Assembly (NCBI RefSeq): GCF_016808095.1
Contig: NC_068976.1
Span: forward strand, 17,323,663-17,387,662
Direction of reading: 5' to 3'
Source of the DNA: Vigna angularis
Taxonomy: Eukaryota; Streptophyta; Magnoliopsida; Fabales; Fabaceae
DNA length: 64,000 nucleotides
The notes under the pieces were generated by a model that was not told where the DNA came from, did not search any database, and saw nothing but the letters and a program-made list of their open reading frames with translations. Each line of letters begins with the position of its first letter. Position 1 is the first letter of the stretch. The position numbers and the translations under genes are program-made. Positions 1 to 16,904 of the stretch are shown piece after piece.

Positions 1-3000
1 AAAAAAAAAAAAAATGTTTCTATGATCGTAGCAGTACTGTATATTTAAATTTCTCCTTCAATTTCACAACTCTACCAAATAACAATGAATAAGTTACTAG
101 TTATTGGTAATTGTATAGTTCAGTTACAAGTTGATAACTAGTAATTTATTGATCGTTAATTATATGGGGTTGTGGAATAGTGAAAATGTAAAGAACATCA
201 TGGTAACTGAATCATGGTTCTTGAGTTATGGAATTAGAATGTTGTAATGTACTTTCTGCTATTTCTGCTATTTCTGCCATGCACACGCATGACCATCTAA
301 TTATGGTGGAAGGTGGATGTGGAACCCAGTTTGATGTAGTTACTTTTTCTTGCCATGAGTTTTCTAAGTTTATATATTCTCACATGATCTTGTGCTAATG
401 CAGAATGTTGTTTTCTATACGCAACACTTCATTAAGAATGTATGAGTTTATGGAACAATATTAGCATTTGAGGACATTTAGTGCTTTGATTAAATTAGTA
501 ATGTGATTATGTTATGTCAATGTGTTAAGTTAAATCTATGGTCAGGAGTAATTAGATGAAGAAATGGAGGATTAATGTGAGGGAGACAATGCATATAAAG
601 CATTAAAACATTGTTCTCTTAGCAGGACCAGTAATAATTAGGAAGTCCACGCTTTTATTTTTTTTTCAGTTTTCTACCTATAAACAAGAGCAAAATGTCT
701 TTCCCCAAAATAAAATGATGAGCATTGGTAACGATGCAATTACAAAATGTTACTTCCTAAGTTTTCAAAGGAGTGAAATTTGAATCTCAACTCTCTAAAA
801 TCACATGGTAAGTGATTTGTTTCTCATTTTCATACCCATCAAGTAAATATTATTTAAACAATATTTAGAATTACAAATTTATTTTTCATTCATATACCAA
901 ATGAAAAAATTAAATTTAATCATTTAAAGTTAGAACGAAACGAACTTACTTTTTATCTACCAAATTTAAAATTGAATTTGTTTGCATTTATAATTTTAAC
1001 AAAAATTGTTAAATTAATCATTTTGTCCCAAACAGGTTAAATTTGATTAAAGAATAATATTTTTATACCTTATTTCGTATTTATTTACCTTTATAACATT
1101 TGGGTATAACACCGACAAAGGGCCGATTTTTTAAAAATTATAGAAATTAAAAAAAAAACTTAAAATATATTAAAATAATAAGACGTGGTCTTTCTTTGTC
1201 AACTTTGTTCATTATCACCATAAACTTTTATTTTTGTCGTGGTTGCAAGAATTTCTTCTTGGAAGCCGAGAATCTTTTATGAATTATTTGAAGGATTAGT
1301 AGCATGATTTAAGAATTGAATGAGACACAATGATGATGATGGTCAACAAATCAAGGAGGTAGAATTGTTGTATTAAGCACAATAATTGAAAGAATAAGAA
1401 AAGGAAAAAATGAGAAGAGGAGCAGGTTGGGTCGTGATCTGTTTGGGTTGTCCTTCTCTCAGCAACACTTTACTGAGCAAAGCATAATGAAGAACACTGC
1501 TTTTTCTATTCCTTTTTTGTTCCTTTTTGAAGGCATCTATTAGGGTTGGTTCATTGGAGAACAACACAAGATGATAATGATGGTGATAATTGCAGACACA
1601 TGCACCAGCACATGGATATTTATACTGTTTTTTTCTCTCTGTCTTGTGTGATTGTATTTTGGGACAAGCCATGCATTACGAACACAGTACTATCCCACCG
1701 AATCTAACATCCCACAAGGTCTTGCTAGAGGAGTAAGTAATATGCATCATTTTGTTGCTTCCATTTTCTTAATCATTAATTAAGAACTAGGTTTAAAGTT
1801 GTACTGCTTTTCCACACCAAAAACGACAAATTTAGGGTTTTTGGGTTTCTTATTCTTACCACTTATAATCATTCTCAAAAGCTATAGCCTCTTTAGAGAA
1901 AAATTGGATTTTACTCTCTAAATTTGTAATCCCATTTAAAAAAAACTTTGTATTATAAATATAATTAATCATCTTTCAATACTTTCCGAATTACAGAACT
2001 TAAAGAGTTTTAGTTCTAGTTCCTTATTAAGAGAGAACTAAAAGGATTTTTGGAACACAAAGTTCTTCTAAAAATGTTAATTTGTGAATGTGTACAACTT
2101 TTTCATTTTATAAATGTTTTTGTTTTCTTTGGATTGAAAAAATAATTTAATTTCCATGATAGTTAGTCATAAACATATTACATTTAGAATGTTTAATATT
2201 AACTCTACTGTAAGTTTGTATGACTACTCTTATGGACCGGTCGAGTATAATTAACGTGTTAGAAAGACCGGTCGGTCATGTCTTTGGGACAACTGAGTGA
2301 CTATAAACCCCAAAAAAAACTTTAAGTACAATCTATAATCGAGTTTATAGGTAAATTGTACTTACTATGTATTGGACAATGATTATGATCGTGCTAATTA
2401 TAAACACATTTCGTGACCTATAGATATGAATATAAGATAAGAAGGTAATTATCTACATTGTTTGGAGTTGAAATATCAAGAACTTAGAAAAACGTTACAA
2501 CAGAAACTTAAAACGAGGTTCAGTGACCTAAAGAAAAAGTGTATATGAGTGTTTTGACTGTGCTCACATTTTTTAATTTTTTTTCAGACAAATTTGTAGC
2601 AAGCAAATGAAGATGAGTGGTTGGGAGAATTTCTTATTACAAATGGTAGTTTTTTTATTCACACTTTAGGTAAATAAATGTAGTTATAATTACGTATGCA
2701 ATAATTTTTATGATACGAATATAAAAACTAACTAAAATTTTAAAATTTGCAAGCTTTATGTTAATGATGTAAGATATGTTGATTATATCGTGTAAAATTC
2801 TTGAGAATGTTTGTTCTCTCTTCTTGTATTAAAAAAAGTGTTTCCTTAGTGTGCTGTTTAGAACCTAAACATATATACGTGAGGAAATTATTTTAGAATC
2901 ACATAGATTTTTATTTATTTATAAATATTAGGTTTAACTATTTTTTAATTTTCTAAAAAAATACTAAATCCTTACTAAATTTCAATATTTCACTGGATTT

Positions 3001-3674
3001 GGACGCATGCAAGTTTTTATTTGGTTGTGGGCTCAAAGTTTGGTAGGCCCATCAAAAGGAAGAATGAGTGCAATACTCGGGCTTTAACATCCGCAGCCCA
3101 GCATTGCAAAAGACCACATTGATCTGAATACTTACTATATAGTCCAGTTTTTTTATTTTTTATTTATCGGCCTTTGATATATGAATGCACTTTGATATTT
3201 TATTTTAGAGCTAATTATGTTTTAATTCAAGATACATTAATTTCTAAGTCTATCAATGTAATAAAATGTTTTACCCCACAATGAAAATCTTTGCAGTGGC
3301 ATTATCGTTATATAAAATTCAAAGCATTCAATAAATCTTAATTAATCGTATATAGAGAAAATTGTAATAACTTCTGTCTATAATAGTAGATTATATTCGT
3401 ATTTTTTTTTTTAAAATATTTCACTTTAAATTTATTTCCCTCTTTTGTAAGTTTTTCTTAGATTACTGTTTTATAAGTATGATTAACATTGTTCTAATAA
3501 TAATATTAATTAATAACAAAAATAAACCGTGTTTAACTAATTCAAAAGTTAAAACAACCGTTTTAAGGACTGAAATTGGTTCATCATCAGCAAACAAGTG
3601 AGTTTAATTACTGCTGTGTTTTTTTTTGGTCACATAAAGAATGTGTTGGATCAGCAAAAAAGAGAAAAACAAGC
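1..3674. other. Intergenic region upstream of hexokinase
   Basis: No credible coding exon was found. The stretch opens with a 14-base A run and is AT-rich throughout. The reading frame at 1373-1672 (-) has no splice partners and no recognisable domain. A TATA-like GTATAAATAT on the minus strand near 1616-1625 lies in a somewhat less AT-rich patch (about 1400-1720) and could mark a noncoding transcript. GACCGGTC-type motifs occur near 2235 and 2265. The segment just before 3675 presumably holds the hexokinase promoter and 5' UTR, but I could not place a TATA box with confidence. Confidence 0.5.
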
Positions 3675-7020
<3,346 letters not shown>

Positions 7021-8059
7021 TATTCACTCTGACCCTGCTTGAGGAATTTTTTTCATTTGTAGTATTGAAATTTGAACTTTATGTAAATTATTCTTAGTTT
7101 AAATATTAGTATAGTTTTTTTTTTGGCATGAAAATCAGTTTTTAACAAAATAATCTAATTCAATAAAAAATAAGCAAAGTTTAATGAAGAGTTATTTCTA
7201 CCAAAAATTGTATTTAAACTATGTCAAAACAATTTAATCTAGATTCAGTACAGTGTCGTCCAAATAATTTCTTGGTGTACTATGTATTATGATTCAGTGG
7301 TTTGATACTAAAATGTATACATTTAACATGTTTTAGTGAGGTTAAAATTTATAATAGTTTTTAAGCAAAAAAGAAAAGAATCACAATAGTAGAAAGACAC
7401 ATGAAAAAAATAAAAAAAAATAAAAAACTTCTGGAAAAGTCATAGCAGTTATTGTAAAAAAAATGGTAAGGAACTTGTTCTTTTAAAACAAATTAATTTT
7501 AATTTTAATATTTTTATTTACATTTGTCAAACTTTATTTTGTCTGTTCTTATTTGGTACTTGTTACTATATGGACGTAAGATATTTTTCCATCTAATATT
7601 AAATATTTAGACAAAAACTTTAAAATTACAAAATGATAAAAATAATTGCTTAAAATGACCCAAATCAAAATTTACATGTTTTACTGTAATAAAACAACAA
7701 TTTTAGATTTTAAAGGAAAGAGAGCTATTTTATTACAAAAACTAAAACAACATTTTCTTTCACTCTAAATTTAAATTATAAAAAGGAGATTATATAAAAA
7801 TGTAAACTATTTGAAGTATTTATTCGAAATTAATTTGAAAGTTCAAACTTCAAAGAAAGTCAAAATATAGGCAAAACCCTTGTCTCTCCCGTCTGTGTCA
7901 TTACACGCTAGCAGCATCCAAAAACAAAATAAAAATAAATAAAAATAACATAGAGAGAGTTTCAAAGTAAAGTCGTTGGTATGATCATCTTCTTCGTCTC
8001 TCGCACTTAGATACATTGCACAATTCTTCCTTCTCCGGAACCCTAATTCATCGTTGCAA
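7021..8059. other. Intergenic: hexokinase 3' end and AP-2 sigma promoter
   Basis: AT-rich. AATAAA-like sequence near 7161-7166 could be a polyadenylation signal for the hexokinase transcript. The last 150 bases are pyrimidine-rich and look like promoter and 5' UTR of the AP-2 sigma gene. No coding potential was seen. Confidence 0.5.
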
Positions 8060-9647
8060 ATGGTAAATTTCTCTTACTGATACTCGCTTTCATTTCAATT
8101 TTCAATTTGGTTTTTGTAAATTGTTGTATCCTTTTCGTGTTTGCAGATCCGATTCATTCTGTTGCAGAACAGACAGGGCAAGACTCGTCTTGCCAAATAC
8201 TACGTTCCTCTTGAGGATTCGGAGAAACACAAGGTCGAATACGAGGTAACAACAACACGATTCCTCAACACGATTCCTCTTCTTTTTCGCACAACTAACA
8301 ACGCCTTAACCTAATTTTCACCTCAATTTTCTCAGGTTCATCGCCTCGTCGTAAACAGAGATCCTAAGTACACTAATTTCGTCGAGGTCAATTTTCTCTC
8401 CGCCATTTTGATTATCATGCAATTTGTTGTTTGTCTGTTTATTGATTGATGTTATGGAACTGTGACGAGGTTCTGGTTCTGTCGTTCTTAGACTGTCTGA
8501 ATTGCTACAATGTTTTTGTCTGTCGGTGTTCTTACCGTCTCGTGTATTGCAGTTTCGTACGCACAAGATAATATACAGGCGATATGCTGGCTTGTTTTTT
8601 TCACTCTGTGTTGATATCACTGATAATGAATTGGCATACTTAGAGTGCATTCATTTGTTTGTGGAAATACTGGATCACTTCTTCAGCAATGTGTGTGAAC
8701 TTGATTTGGTATTTAACTTCCATAAGGTTTGTTTTTCATCTTATTTTCCCTCTACAATTGTGTTCTTATCTCACTCCTGTGTTTCTTTGCTTGTTATAGT
8801 TTATTTTCAGTAAAATAATTGTGTGACTGTTTATGTGGATGTAGGTGACTATAAGCCGTAGTTTCTAGTCTCGGTATTGCTATTAATTGATTTCTTCTGC
8901 TGCGTGTATTCTTGAGCTCATGTTAGAATATTGACAAACCATACCCGACAATAATCAGTATGCTACATTGATTATTTAGCTGCACTAATCAATATGTAAC
9001 ACTATAAATTAATGCTAAAAAGGGGTCTGGGACAGGATTACCTCATACATGTGGAAAACCAAAGAATATAATCAATATGTAATGTCATCGTTTATATACA
9101 TCAAGATCCTCTGGTGGATGTATGTATGTATGTCTGTTATAATGATTTTTACTGATCTTTGTTTTATTTTTCTTTCTAAGTACAGTTCATGGTGGTTTAG
9201 TGTTAGGACTGGAGTAGTTATTGCCCACCATATTGAACGTTTTTCTTCCTTGAGATTATTATTACTATTTTTGAACGCTTACTTACTCATGTAATTTACC
9301 TGTTTGTCTTGAAGGTCTATCTTATACTTGATGAATTCATTCTAGCGGGTGAACTGCAAGAAACAAGCAAGAAGGTATGCATTATTTTGGTTTCTAAGCA
9401 CTCCATGTATGGCTGCTGCTTTAAGGTTTAAGCCTTGTTGTTATACACTATGATTTCAGGCATAGTTGTCTACTTCTATAACTTCTTCCTACACATTTCT
9501 CCGCTTATGAAAATGCTGTTTTGGGTGTAATTGTTTTGACATAGCTATGAAGTCCGTGGAACAGAAAACCTCAATTCGATAACTAACCTGTTTTTGTGCT
9601 CGCAGGCTATCATTGAGAGAATGGGGGAATTGGAAAAACTGGAGTGA
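8060..9647 (+). CDS. AP17: AP-2 complex subunit sigma (AP17), 6 exons
   Basis: Small (sigma) subunit of the AP-2 clathrin adaptor, acting at the plasma membrane in clathrin-mediated endocytosis; in the family it lies in the AP-2 core and helps bind dileucine cargo signals. Exons: 8060-8062, 8147-8245, 8336-8386, 8553-8726, 9315-9374, 9606-9647; 142 aa, exactly the usual plant length. The protein opens [20 protein letters not shown] and continues through the longin-fold core ([35 protein letters not shown]), ending EETSKK-type helix and MGELEKLE. The first coding exon is only the ATG, immediately followed by a GT donor, so single-frame ORF searches miss the true start. It runs convergent to the next gene with about 630 bases between stop codons. 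Confidence 0.96.
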
Positions 9648-10279
9648 TACATTACTTTTCTGCAGTCGTAGCAGTTTGGAGGTTTCGATGACTTGCTTTT
9701 GCCCTCGGCGTAATTCTTGCATTTCAATTGTGATACAGAATTTTGAAAATATTTTTTCTTGAGCCGTGTATTCAGTAGCCTTTACCTACGCATCTTATTG
9801 GGCTTATGTTTATATTTGTATGACATTAGTCAAATCGGGGTTTTCAATAGCCTTTCTTTTATTGTCGATTTCTATTATGTATTTTTTTAAAAAAAATTAT
9901 TTGCTCGTCGTGACAGTTTGTAAAACACTTAATGGAATATAACTGGACAATTGCAGTGTATAAGCAATGAAAATCGATTAATTTTGGTGGTAGGGATGAA
10001 CCATTAGGGAACAGATATTGGTGTTTTATTTTCAGTTAGATGGTGCTAGTGTCCTGCAAAATGAAAAATGATTAGGGGGCAATCCTTCTAAGTTTGGTTG
10101 GGGGATATTTTGGCGCAAATAAAGAGTTCTATGTTACTTTTAATATGAAAGGTGAAGCTCTAGAAGCTGCCCGTGTAGAAATATAAAACAATGAATCGTA
10201 GTACTGATGTTGGTCATGACTTTACAATCGCATTGGCAGCCACATTGTTGCACTAGTTGGGAGTGTGTCTCTGGTTTCT
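9648..10279. other. Intergenic between two convergent genes
   Basis: Holds the 3' UTRs of the AP-2 sigma gene (+) and the unrecognised gene (-). No coding exon or clear repeat was seen. Confidence 0.5.
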
Positions 10280-13200
10280 TCATATGATGAAGGGGGATGA
10301 TGAAGGTCTAGTCCATTTGTCTTGGAAGGGTGCAAGGAGCTGCTTCTGTTGGGCAGGGATTGAAGAAATCTTGGATCCCAACGTATCTTGTGATGCAGAC
10401 GAACAGGGAAGAATGGCTTGGGAACATGGATTCATTGCAGAAGAGTCATGCCTTGCACTTTGCCAATTAGGAAATTGGGTCCTCATTATATTGAAATTTA
10501 CTGTGGACCTACTTTGTTCTGCTTGTTGCAACCCCCAAAAGCTTCGATGATCTGGTTTATGTGAGAGCGTTGAACTATAATTAGTTCCACATAACGGGTT
10601 ACCAAAATAATGAGGTTGCTGCAACCGAACCTGCACTCAATTAAAGCATTGCGTGACGATACTAGCAGGACAATAAGAGTGCATATTTATGAGATATTAA
10701 ATTGCACGCTAGTTTGTTCAATTCATTACTAGCAATAAACTTTAGGCACCTCATTTCATATAGATGATCACATTAAACTATTTTTACCAAAGTTGGACCC
10801 TAGATTTCCGAGCCTATTTTATTGGATTAATGATACTTTAATAACATTGCTCTTGCAACAAAAGAGATATTTAATACCTGTGGTCCTGCTACAGAAAGCT
10901 GATCAAGGAAAGAAGTTGAGGCATACTGACTCTGAGCTACAGGAATTGGCATGACCACCCCATGCTGCTGTGCTAGTGACTGAAAATAAGGCATTTGCAA
11001 TTTTGATAATGGTTCCAACCTACTTCCAATTTTGTTATTATTATTATTATTGTCGGCCTTTAACCCATTACTTCCTGCTGACAAGGACAAGAAGTTGAAA
11101 TTCTGCATAATAAGGATAATCATTAGTGCATGAGGAAGAGGGGTGGCATCATCACCAAAATTAACCTTAGGCTTACTTGCTTTTGAGGGCCATAAACCAC
11201 AGGTGTTGGAGCAGACTGTGATATCTCTCGATAATGACATTGCTGCTGGAGAATAATATTCTTACTCTCATTGGGATTCGTCACAGTAGAAGTAACTCCA
11301 TTTTTCATTCCGTTTAAGCTGTGCGCTTGTAAAAGAACTCCACGCTTTGATCCTTCATGTGCTCTCGGTTGATGACAGTCAAAAAGCCTAGTTTCTTTGA
11401 TAACCTGTCTTTTTGGCATCTCTAAACTCTTGATTATATGACTGATGTGAATATGAGCTGCACACTTCTTCCATGATCTCTTGGGAATAAAAACCTGCAT
11501 GGTTTGTTATTGGCAACGATAAATTGTTGTTTGAGTGGAATGTACACAATTTAGGATCAAGAGAATTTAACATAATAGTGTAAGTCAAACAAAAACAACA
11601 GTGATAGTAAATTTGTTAGTCCTTACCCTCCCACTTGACGAACAAGCTGAAGTTTCCATCAAATCCAGTTTGGAGGCACGGATTGCAGCTTCAAGCCAAT
11701 CAGGAGCTTTAATAGCAGAAGACCTTGGAAAGAAAAAAAAAATTATCAGAATTGGACAAACAGTAACGAAGGTACCTAACTAGGCGAAAATGAAGAATGA
11801 AAGAAACTTTACTGAAGATAAGCCTGGCTAGTTGGTGCCAATGGAGACAAGCCTGGCCACAATGCAAGGCCTTCTGGAAAAAAATAAAAGAAGTTCGAGA
11901 ATCAGCAAAATTAAGGAAAAAACTTTTCGCCTATACTTTAGTCATCAAAATGACATCAGCCATATCAAAAGGGGCATTTGATCTTCGAGAATGAGGGAGC
12001 ATACCGTTTCCTTTTTGTTCCTTGATCATATGCTGTTGCTTGCAATCAACTTCTCTGGCCTAAATGTAAGCCAATAATACCAAAAATACAAGTGTACCAG
12101 CTCAGAAATCAGGTTATGGTAGGACCGAATAAACTGTAAAAGTTGAAATGTTCATCACCTCAAATTCCACGTGTGGTTTCCTCTCAACTTGAGAAATCCT
12201 TGATTGTCTGGGCATATTTAGTCTGCAATATGATGAAGCATGTCAATAGCAACAGACAAAGGACTTGAAAAATAGAGATATTTCAGAATGTAACAAAAAA
12301 ATTACCCACCCCATTGCTAGACTTAACTCAGAGTCGTGCAATGCAACTCTGTTGCCATTTTCACTCTTAACAATCACACTAGGCATGTTCTGGTTATTTA
12401 TTGTTCGAGAAGTGCCATGAGATGGCATCAAGGGCGTCGTACTCTCAGGAAAAGCAGGCTGCTGTTGTTCTTGACCAACATCTTCATTCAAACAACTTTT
12501 TTTTGAAGCTTCTAAAGGCGAACTCTCATGACCATAAGCGCTTGCACCCTGAATAGTTGCTGAGGCTAGAATAGAATCTATGACAAAATGAATAATAAGA
12601 GAGTGAAAAAGATTGAGTAAATATTTTTACAAGTATCCCAGATAAAGGAGAGAATGAAAAACAACCTTCCAGAGCAAGAGCAGCACTAGCATTATCCTCC
12701 AAGTTTTGCAAAACTGACGAGTTATCTGGCAAAGATTCCCCTTCTAGTTCCTTATTATTGTGATTGGAGCCATTGTCAGGGAACATTCCAGCCAAAGCAT
12801 AGAGAGTCTCAGCAACCTCTTCCTCATCTTTTGTGATGGGCCCAGAAACAACTTCTCTTGGGGTCCATTGTCGTCTTATTCCTTGTTTCTGCAAAAGCAT
12901 AAAATTCCAAGCAAAAGGTGAAGGAACAGAAAATGCTGAGAAATTAAACCAACAGAGCAAAAGTGTCAAGTTTTGAAACTGGCAAACACAGCCCACAGAT
13001 GTCTTAGTTACAACACTCACTTTGGACTTCTTTACACTATCCTTTTTGAGAGATTCTATTCCATCCACCTTATTCTTCACCTTTTCTGAATCAAGTAACA
13101 TGGATTCGCGACCCCGTTTCTTCGTGGCTATGTAATTTCAAAATACAAAACAAAAAAAATCATAATATTTTTAGCAAACAATATTTTTTCCCCACTTTCT

Positions 13201-14158
13201 ACACAAGATTGCATGCAGAAGAAGAAAACTACTTGGTCAATTAAAAGCTTATAGTACATTAAAATATCAGTGGAACTAAAACGATTGCAATAATTCACGA
13301 GTAAAATAAAAAGACCAAAACTAAATCCGTAGTCCAACAATTGCAACAAACAAACAGAGGAAAAGAAAAGGAAAAACAAAAGCGCTTCTCAGAGATTGCT
13401 CAGACTCTAATCCAAAATCAACAATAGCAGAGAATTACACAGGAAAATGCATATTATGCATACATTAGAAACGCTGGGTTTCGAATTTGAAACTCACGCA
13501 CCTGAACGTAGCTTCCGTGGAACAGAGGCACCGTTGCAGTCATTAAAAAACTGTCAAATCATTCAGAGTAGAGAAAGAACCAAACACAAGAAACTCTTCA
13601 GTGAGAAAAACATCCCCGAATTAAAAAGTAAGCAAATAAATAAAAAATAAAAACCCACTTCCTTATATGCTTTTAGTATCAATTTTACATTCAAAATGAA
13701 GTTTCAATTCTCAATAATCTATATAATAAAATTTCGTCAAAAATAATGTGATTATCCAGATAAATAAATTTCTAATTCTGAATGAAAAACACACGAAAAC
13801 GCAACATGTAAGTTTCTTTCGGCGATTCTACCAGAAAATAAAATTGAAATATACTTCTCTAAAACAGTTTCCAAGTAAACTAAAATTGTCTTCCAGAAAA
13901 ATTAATTAGAGATAAAGTTTGTATAAATTAGTGTAGAATAAATTAATTTTAACCTTTATTTTTTCAACTTAAATTTCGTTTATAAAACTCTACTTGGAAA
14001 AAAATCGTACAAAATTAGGCATGAAACAGAATATTAAGCACATAACAAGAAGAAGATACATTTCTATGAAGCTTGAATCTCTTGGTGGTGGCAATGAGAG
14101 CCGAAGAAGAGTCACGTGTTTGTTGTTGTTGTTGCTGTTGAGAGACATGGCAACTCAT
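10280..14158 (-). CDS. Unrecognised 638-aa plant nuclear-type protein, 12 exons
   Basis: I do not recognise a named family. Exons in transcription order: 14158-14060, 13550-13502, 13127-13021, 12888-12666, 12577-12310, 12222-12159, 12059-12005, 11873-11813, 11723-11627, 11494-11177, 11102-10878, 10630-10280. They join in frame through twelve exons with GT-AG introns, strong evidence of a real gene. The first in-frame ATG after an upstream stop is 14158. Visible: a seven-Gln run near the N-terminus (residues 7-13); a basic stretch VPRKLRSATKKRGRES; a QWTPREVVSG...ETLYALAGMFP block; an acidic and Ser/Gln-rich middle; a WPGLSPLAPTSQAYL motif; APDWLEAAIRASKLDLM; a basic block KRSWKKCAAHIHISHIIKSL; an Asn run; and a Gln/Pro/Ser-rich tail with no transmembrane segment. 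Low complexity and basic patches suggest a nuclear regulatory or chromatin protein, which is inference. The exon 5 donor (GG|GTGGGT) is the least certain junction. Confidence 0.8.
14117..14140 (-). repeat. CAA/CAG repeat encoding poly-Gln
   Basis: An imperfect CAA/CAG trinucleotide run inside exon 1 of the unrecognised gene encodes seven consecutive glutamines. Such runs are length-variable between accessions. Confidence 0.8.
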
Positions 14159-16904
14159 TTGAAAGCTCGTCGACGCCGTTCCCACCGCACTCAAGCTTCT
14201 CACCTTTTCCTTCTTCAATTTCTCCGAGAATCGAAGGTCGCCACGGCTGAAAACTACGCCTCACAAACCAAAACAGGTAAGAACGCAGGGAAACAAGAGA
14301 GAAAAACGAAGAACACAAAGCGTTATCTGCAAACTCTTCGTTATCGTAAAAGATTAAGAAAAAGAAAAAAGAAAAAAGAGAGACAGGAATAACGACAAAT
14401 GTAAAATAGGTTTTGTCTGGTAGCGCAGAAAAAGTTGGTGCTGTGTAATTTACCAGCGAGGAGGTTGTGTTTGTGCTTGTGCTTGTGTCGTCGCTTGTTC
14501 GTGCTTGAGAACACACTGCTTCCACGCCTCACGTTTCGAGCTTTGTCCATTTCTCCACGGAAAAATAACAAACAAACAACAAGAGCTACAATAATAACAA
14601 TAATAATAATAAGTTATAGGAATAATATCGTAGCGAAAATAGTGATAAGTGAAAGAGAAGGTTGAGTGGTATGGAAGGTGTTTGATGTAATGTCCGGTGA
14701 AGTTGAAGTTGAAGTTGAAGTGGAAGGGTTGAGAGAGACAAAAAGGAAGTGAGATTGTACGGTGCTTACTTGTTTACATGTTAAGACTACAAACACAGTG
14801 GTTGGTTTTGGCTTTTGGTTTTTGGTTTTTGGTTGAGTTCAGTGGAAAAGAAGGCAGAGAAAGTAATTGGTGCCTCGTGTTCAGAGAATCAGGTTCTTTT
14901 TTTAAGTAAAGGTATGTGGCAGAGCAAAACACACCCAAAAGTCAGAAGAAGAGTGCCAAAGATCTAACCACCAATAAAAGGCAAGAAAATTTCAGATTTA
15001 TGGTTCTTAACAATTTTATTTAGTTATGATTTCCAAAAAATTAAACAAAATGGGTCAAGAAATTAATGTTGGAGACATTAATTTCATGCTATGACTATGG
15101 AGATTGTTAAATGAGCATGGAAATTGTAGGGTACGGTTGTAGGGAAAAAAAGTGTGAATTTTGAAACCTTGAACAAAAGAGAAATAATTATCCAAAAATA
15201 TTATTTTACACACATAAATTCTTTTTACCTTCATTTCACATATATAAAAAAATATGTATAATTTTTTTTATTTTTAATTATTTTATTTTTATATTGTATA
15301 TCAAATAAATGTAAAAATATATTATCTTATCGTTATATCTATCAAAAGAATAAAACAAAAGAAAAAGAGAATAGGAAGATTGAAAATGTTGATGGTAAGT
15401 TTTGATTGAACATTGAAGTGTGAGAAATGATTCTGTGGAAAAAAGAAAGAGGCTTTGGGTTAAGTTGCATGTAATAGCGATTCTTCTTCTTTAATCCGAT
15501 AGGTAGTTACCTAAGTCTTTTCAATGTTGTCTCATTAGGATTTCAAATTCGCTTCTTTTTCTTGTTTTGCTTTATTTTGCACTTTTCTGCTTTTTTTATT
15601 TTATTTCAATTTTAATTATAATGATAAAAAAAAAGTTAATTATCAAAATATTCCTTGTACAACGTAAGAGAAACTGCCCAATTGCGTGGATTTATTTTTG
15701 TTTGATAGTGTGGAGAAGTTACTTTTAGCATGTTTAGATACTTTTTTTTAATAGAAAAAAAATCTATAAATTAAAATTATTTTGTAAGAAATTTGTCTAT
15801 ATGATTTTCAAAAAATTTATTTTTAATTTATACCTAAGCTTTTTTTCCTTATATTTTCATTCAAATCGTTCCAAAAAATTTACAGATATTCCACGCTAAC
15901 TACTTATACGAACCATTATATGAACCATTTGTGGTGATTTTTCAAGGTTTATTAAGGAGTTTTAAACGTCAGGAAAATTTCTAATAATAAAATAATAAAA
16001 GAAATTGTCAATTTTAGAAAGTTTTCGAGCTGAAGTCAATTTTTGAATATTTTTTAATGGAAAAAACAAATTTAGTGCAAGTGGCAGGGCGATTTTTGTA
16101 GTATGCATTGAGTATATTGATATTTGATTTGTTATTAAATTTAATTATAGTTAGTGAATATAAAACTTTTAAAATGATTATTTTACAAGGCGATTTCACT
16201 GTTCCTACTATCTCTTGACTCTTATAAATAATATTTTAACATAAAAAATTTACATTTATTTGATATTATTTTTTTTATTATTTAATTTTTAAAAATATAT
16301 GTATAATTTCACTTTTTTATAATTATATAAATGTATCACTTTATCATTTCTATTACCAAATTGGTGTTCTTAAATAAATGATTCGACTGGGCTACTTAAA
16401 AAAATTGAATTTGGTTGACGTAATTTGTTTTCCAAATTACAACATTTCAGCCTGAGGGCTAATGTGTTTTCCTGACCAGTTTTAAAAGAAAATTAAAAAT
16501 AAAAATAATTAAATTTAAATAAAATATTTTTTAATTTCGAGTGATATTAATAAAATTAATTTAAGTTTTAAATATATTGATTTATAATATATGTTCATTT
16601 TCTCTATTTTTGGAAGATAAATGTTGGAATTATTTTTATACAAACTATACTCATCCTTTATCATAAATAATTTTCCTCAAGGGAATATGAATAATCTAAC
16701 TCTCCTTTTAATCATTTAGAAATTCAAACTTGATATCATTTATTAAAATGAACTCACTTACTTGAAGGTTAATTTTCACTCATAATTCAATTAAGAGCAT
16801 TTATACTATCCATGAGATATTTAAGAAAAATTAGGTATAGAAGTTACATTAGACCATTATCGAAAGTACTGCTTACCCAATCCTTTGATTTGGTCCCTGC
16901 ACTT

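Noticed and set aside
1373..1672. 99-codon minus-strand frame with a His-rich stretch
   Set aside because: Starts on or near low-complexity repeats, has no splice partners and no domain; a promoter-like TATA lies inside it.
14112..14796. Several overlapping frames with Thr/Ser or Cys/Leu repeats
   Set aside because: They arise from CAA and GAAGTT/CTTGTG simple repeats around the first exon and 5' UTR of the minus-strand 638-aa gene.
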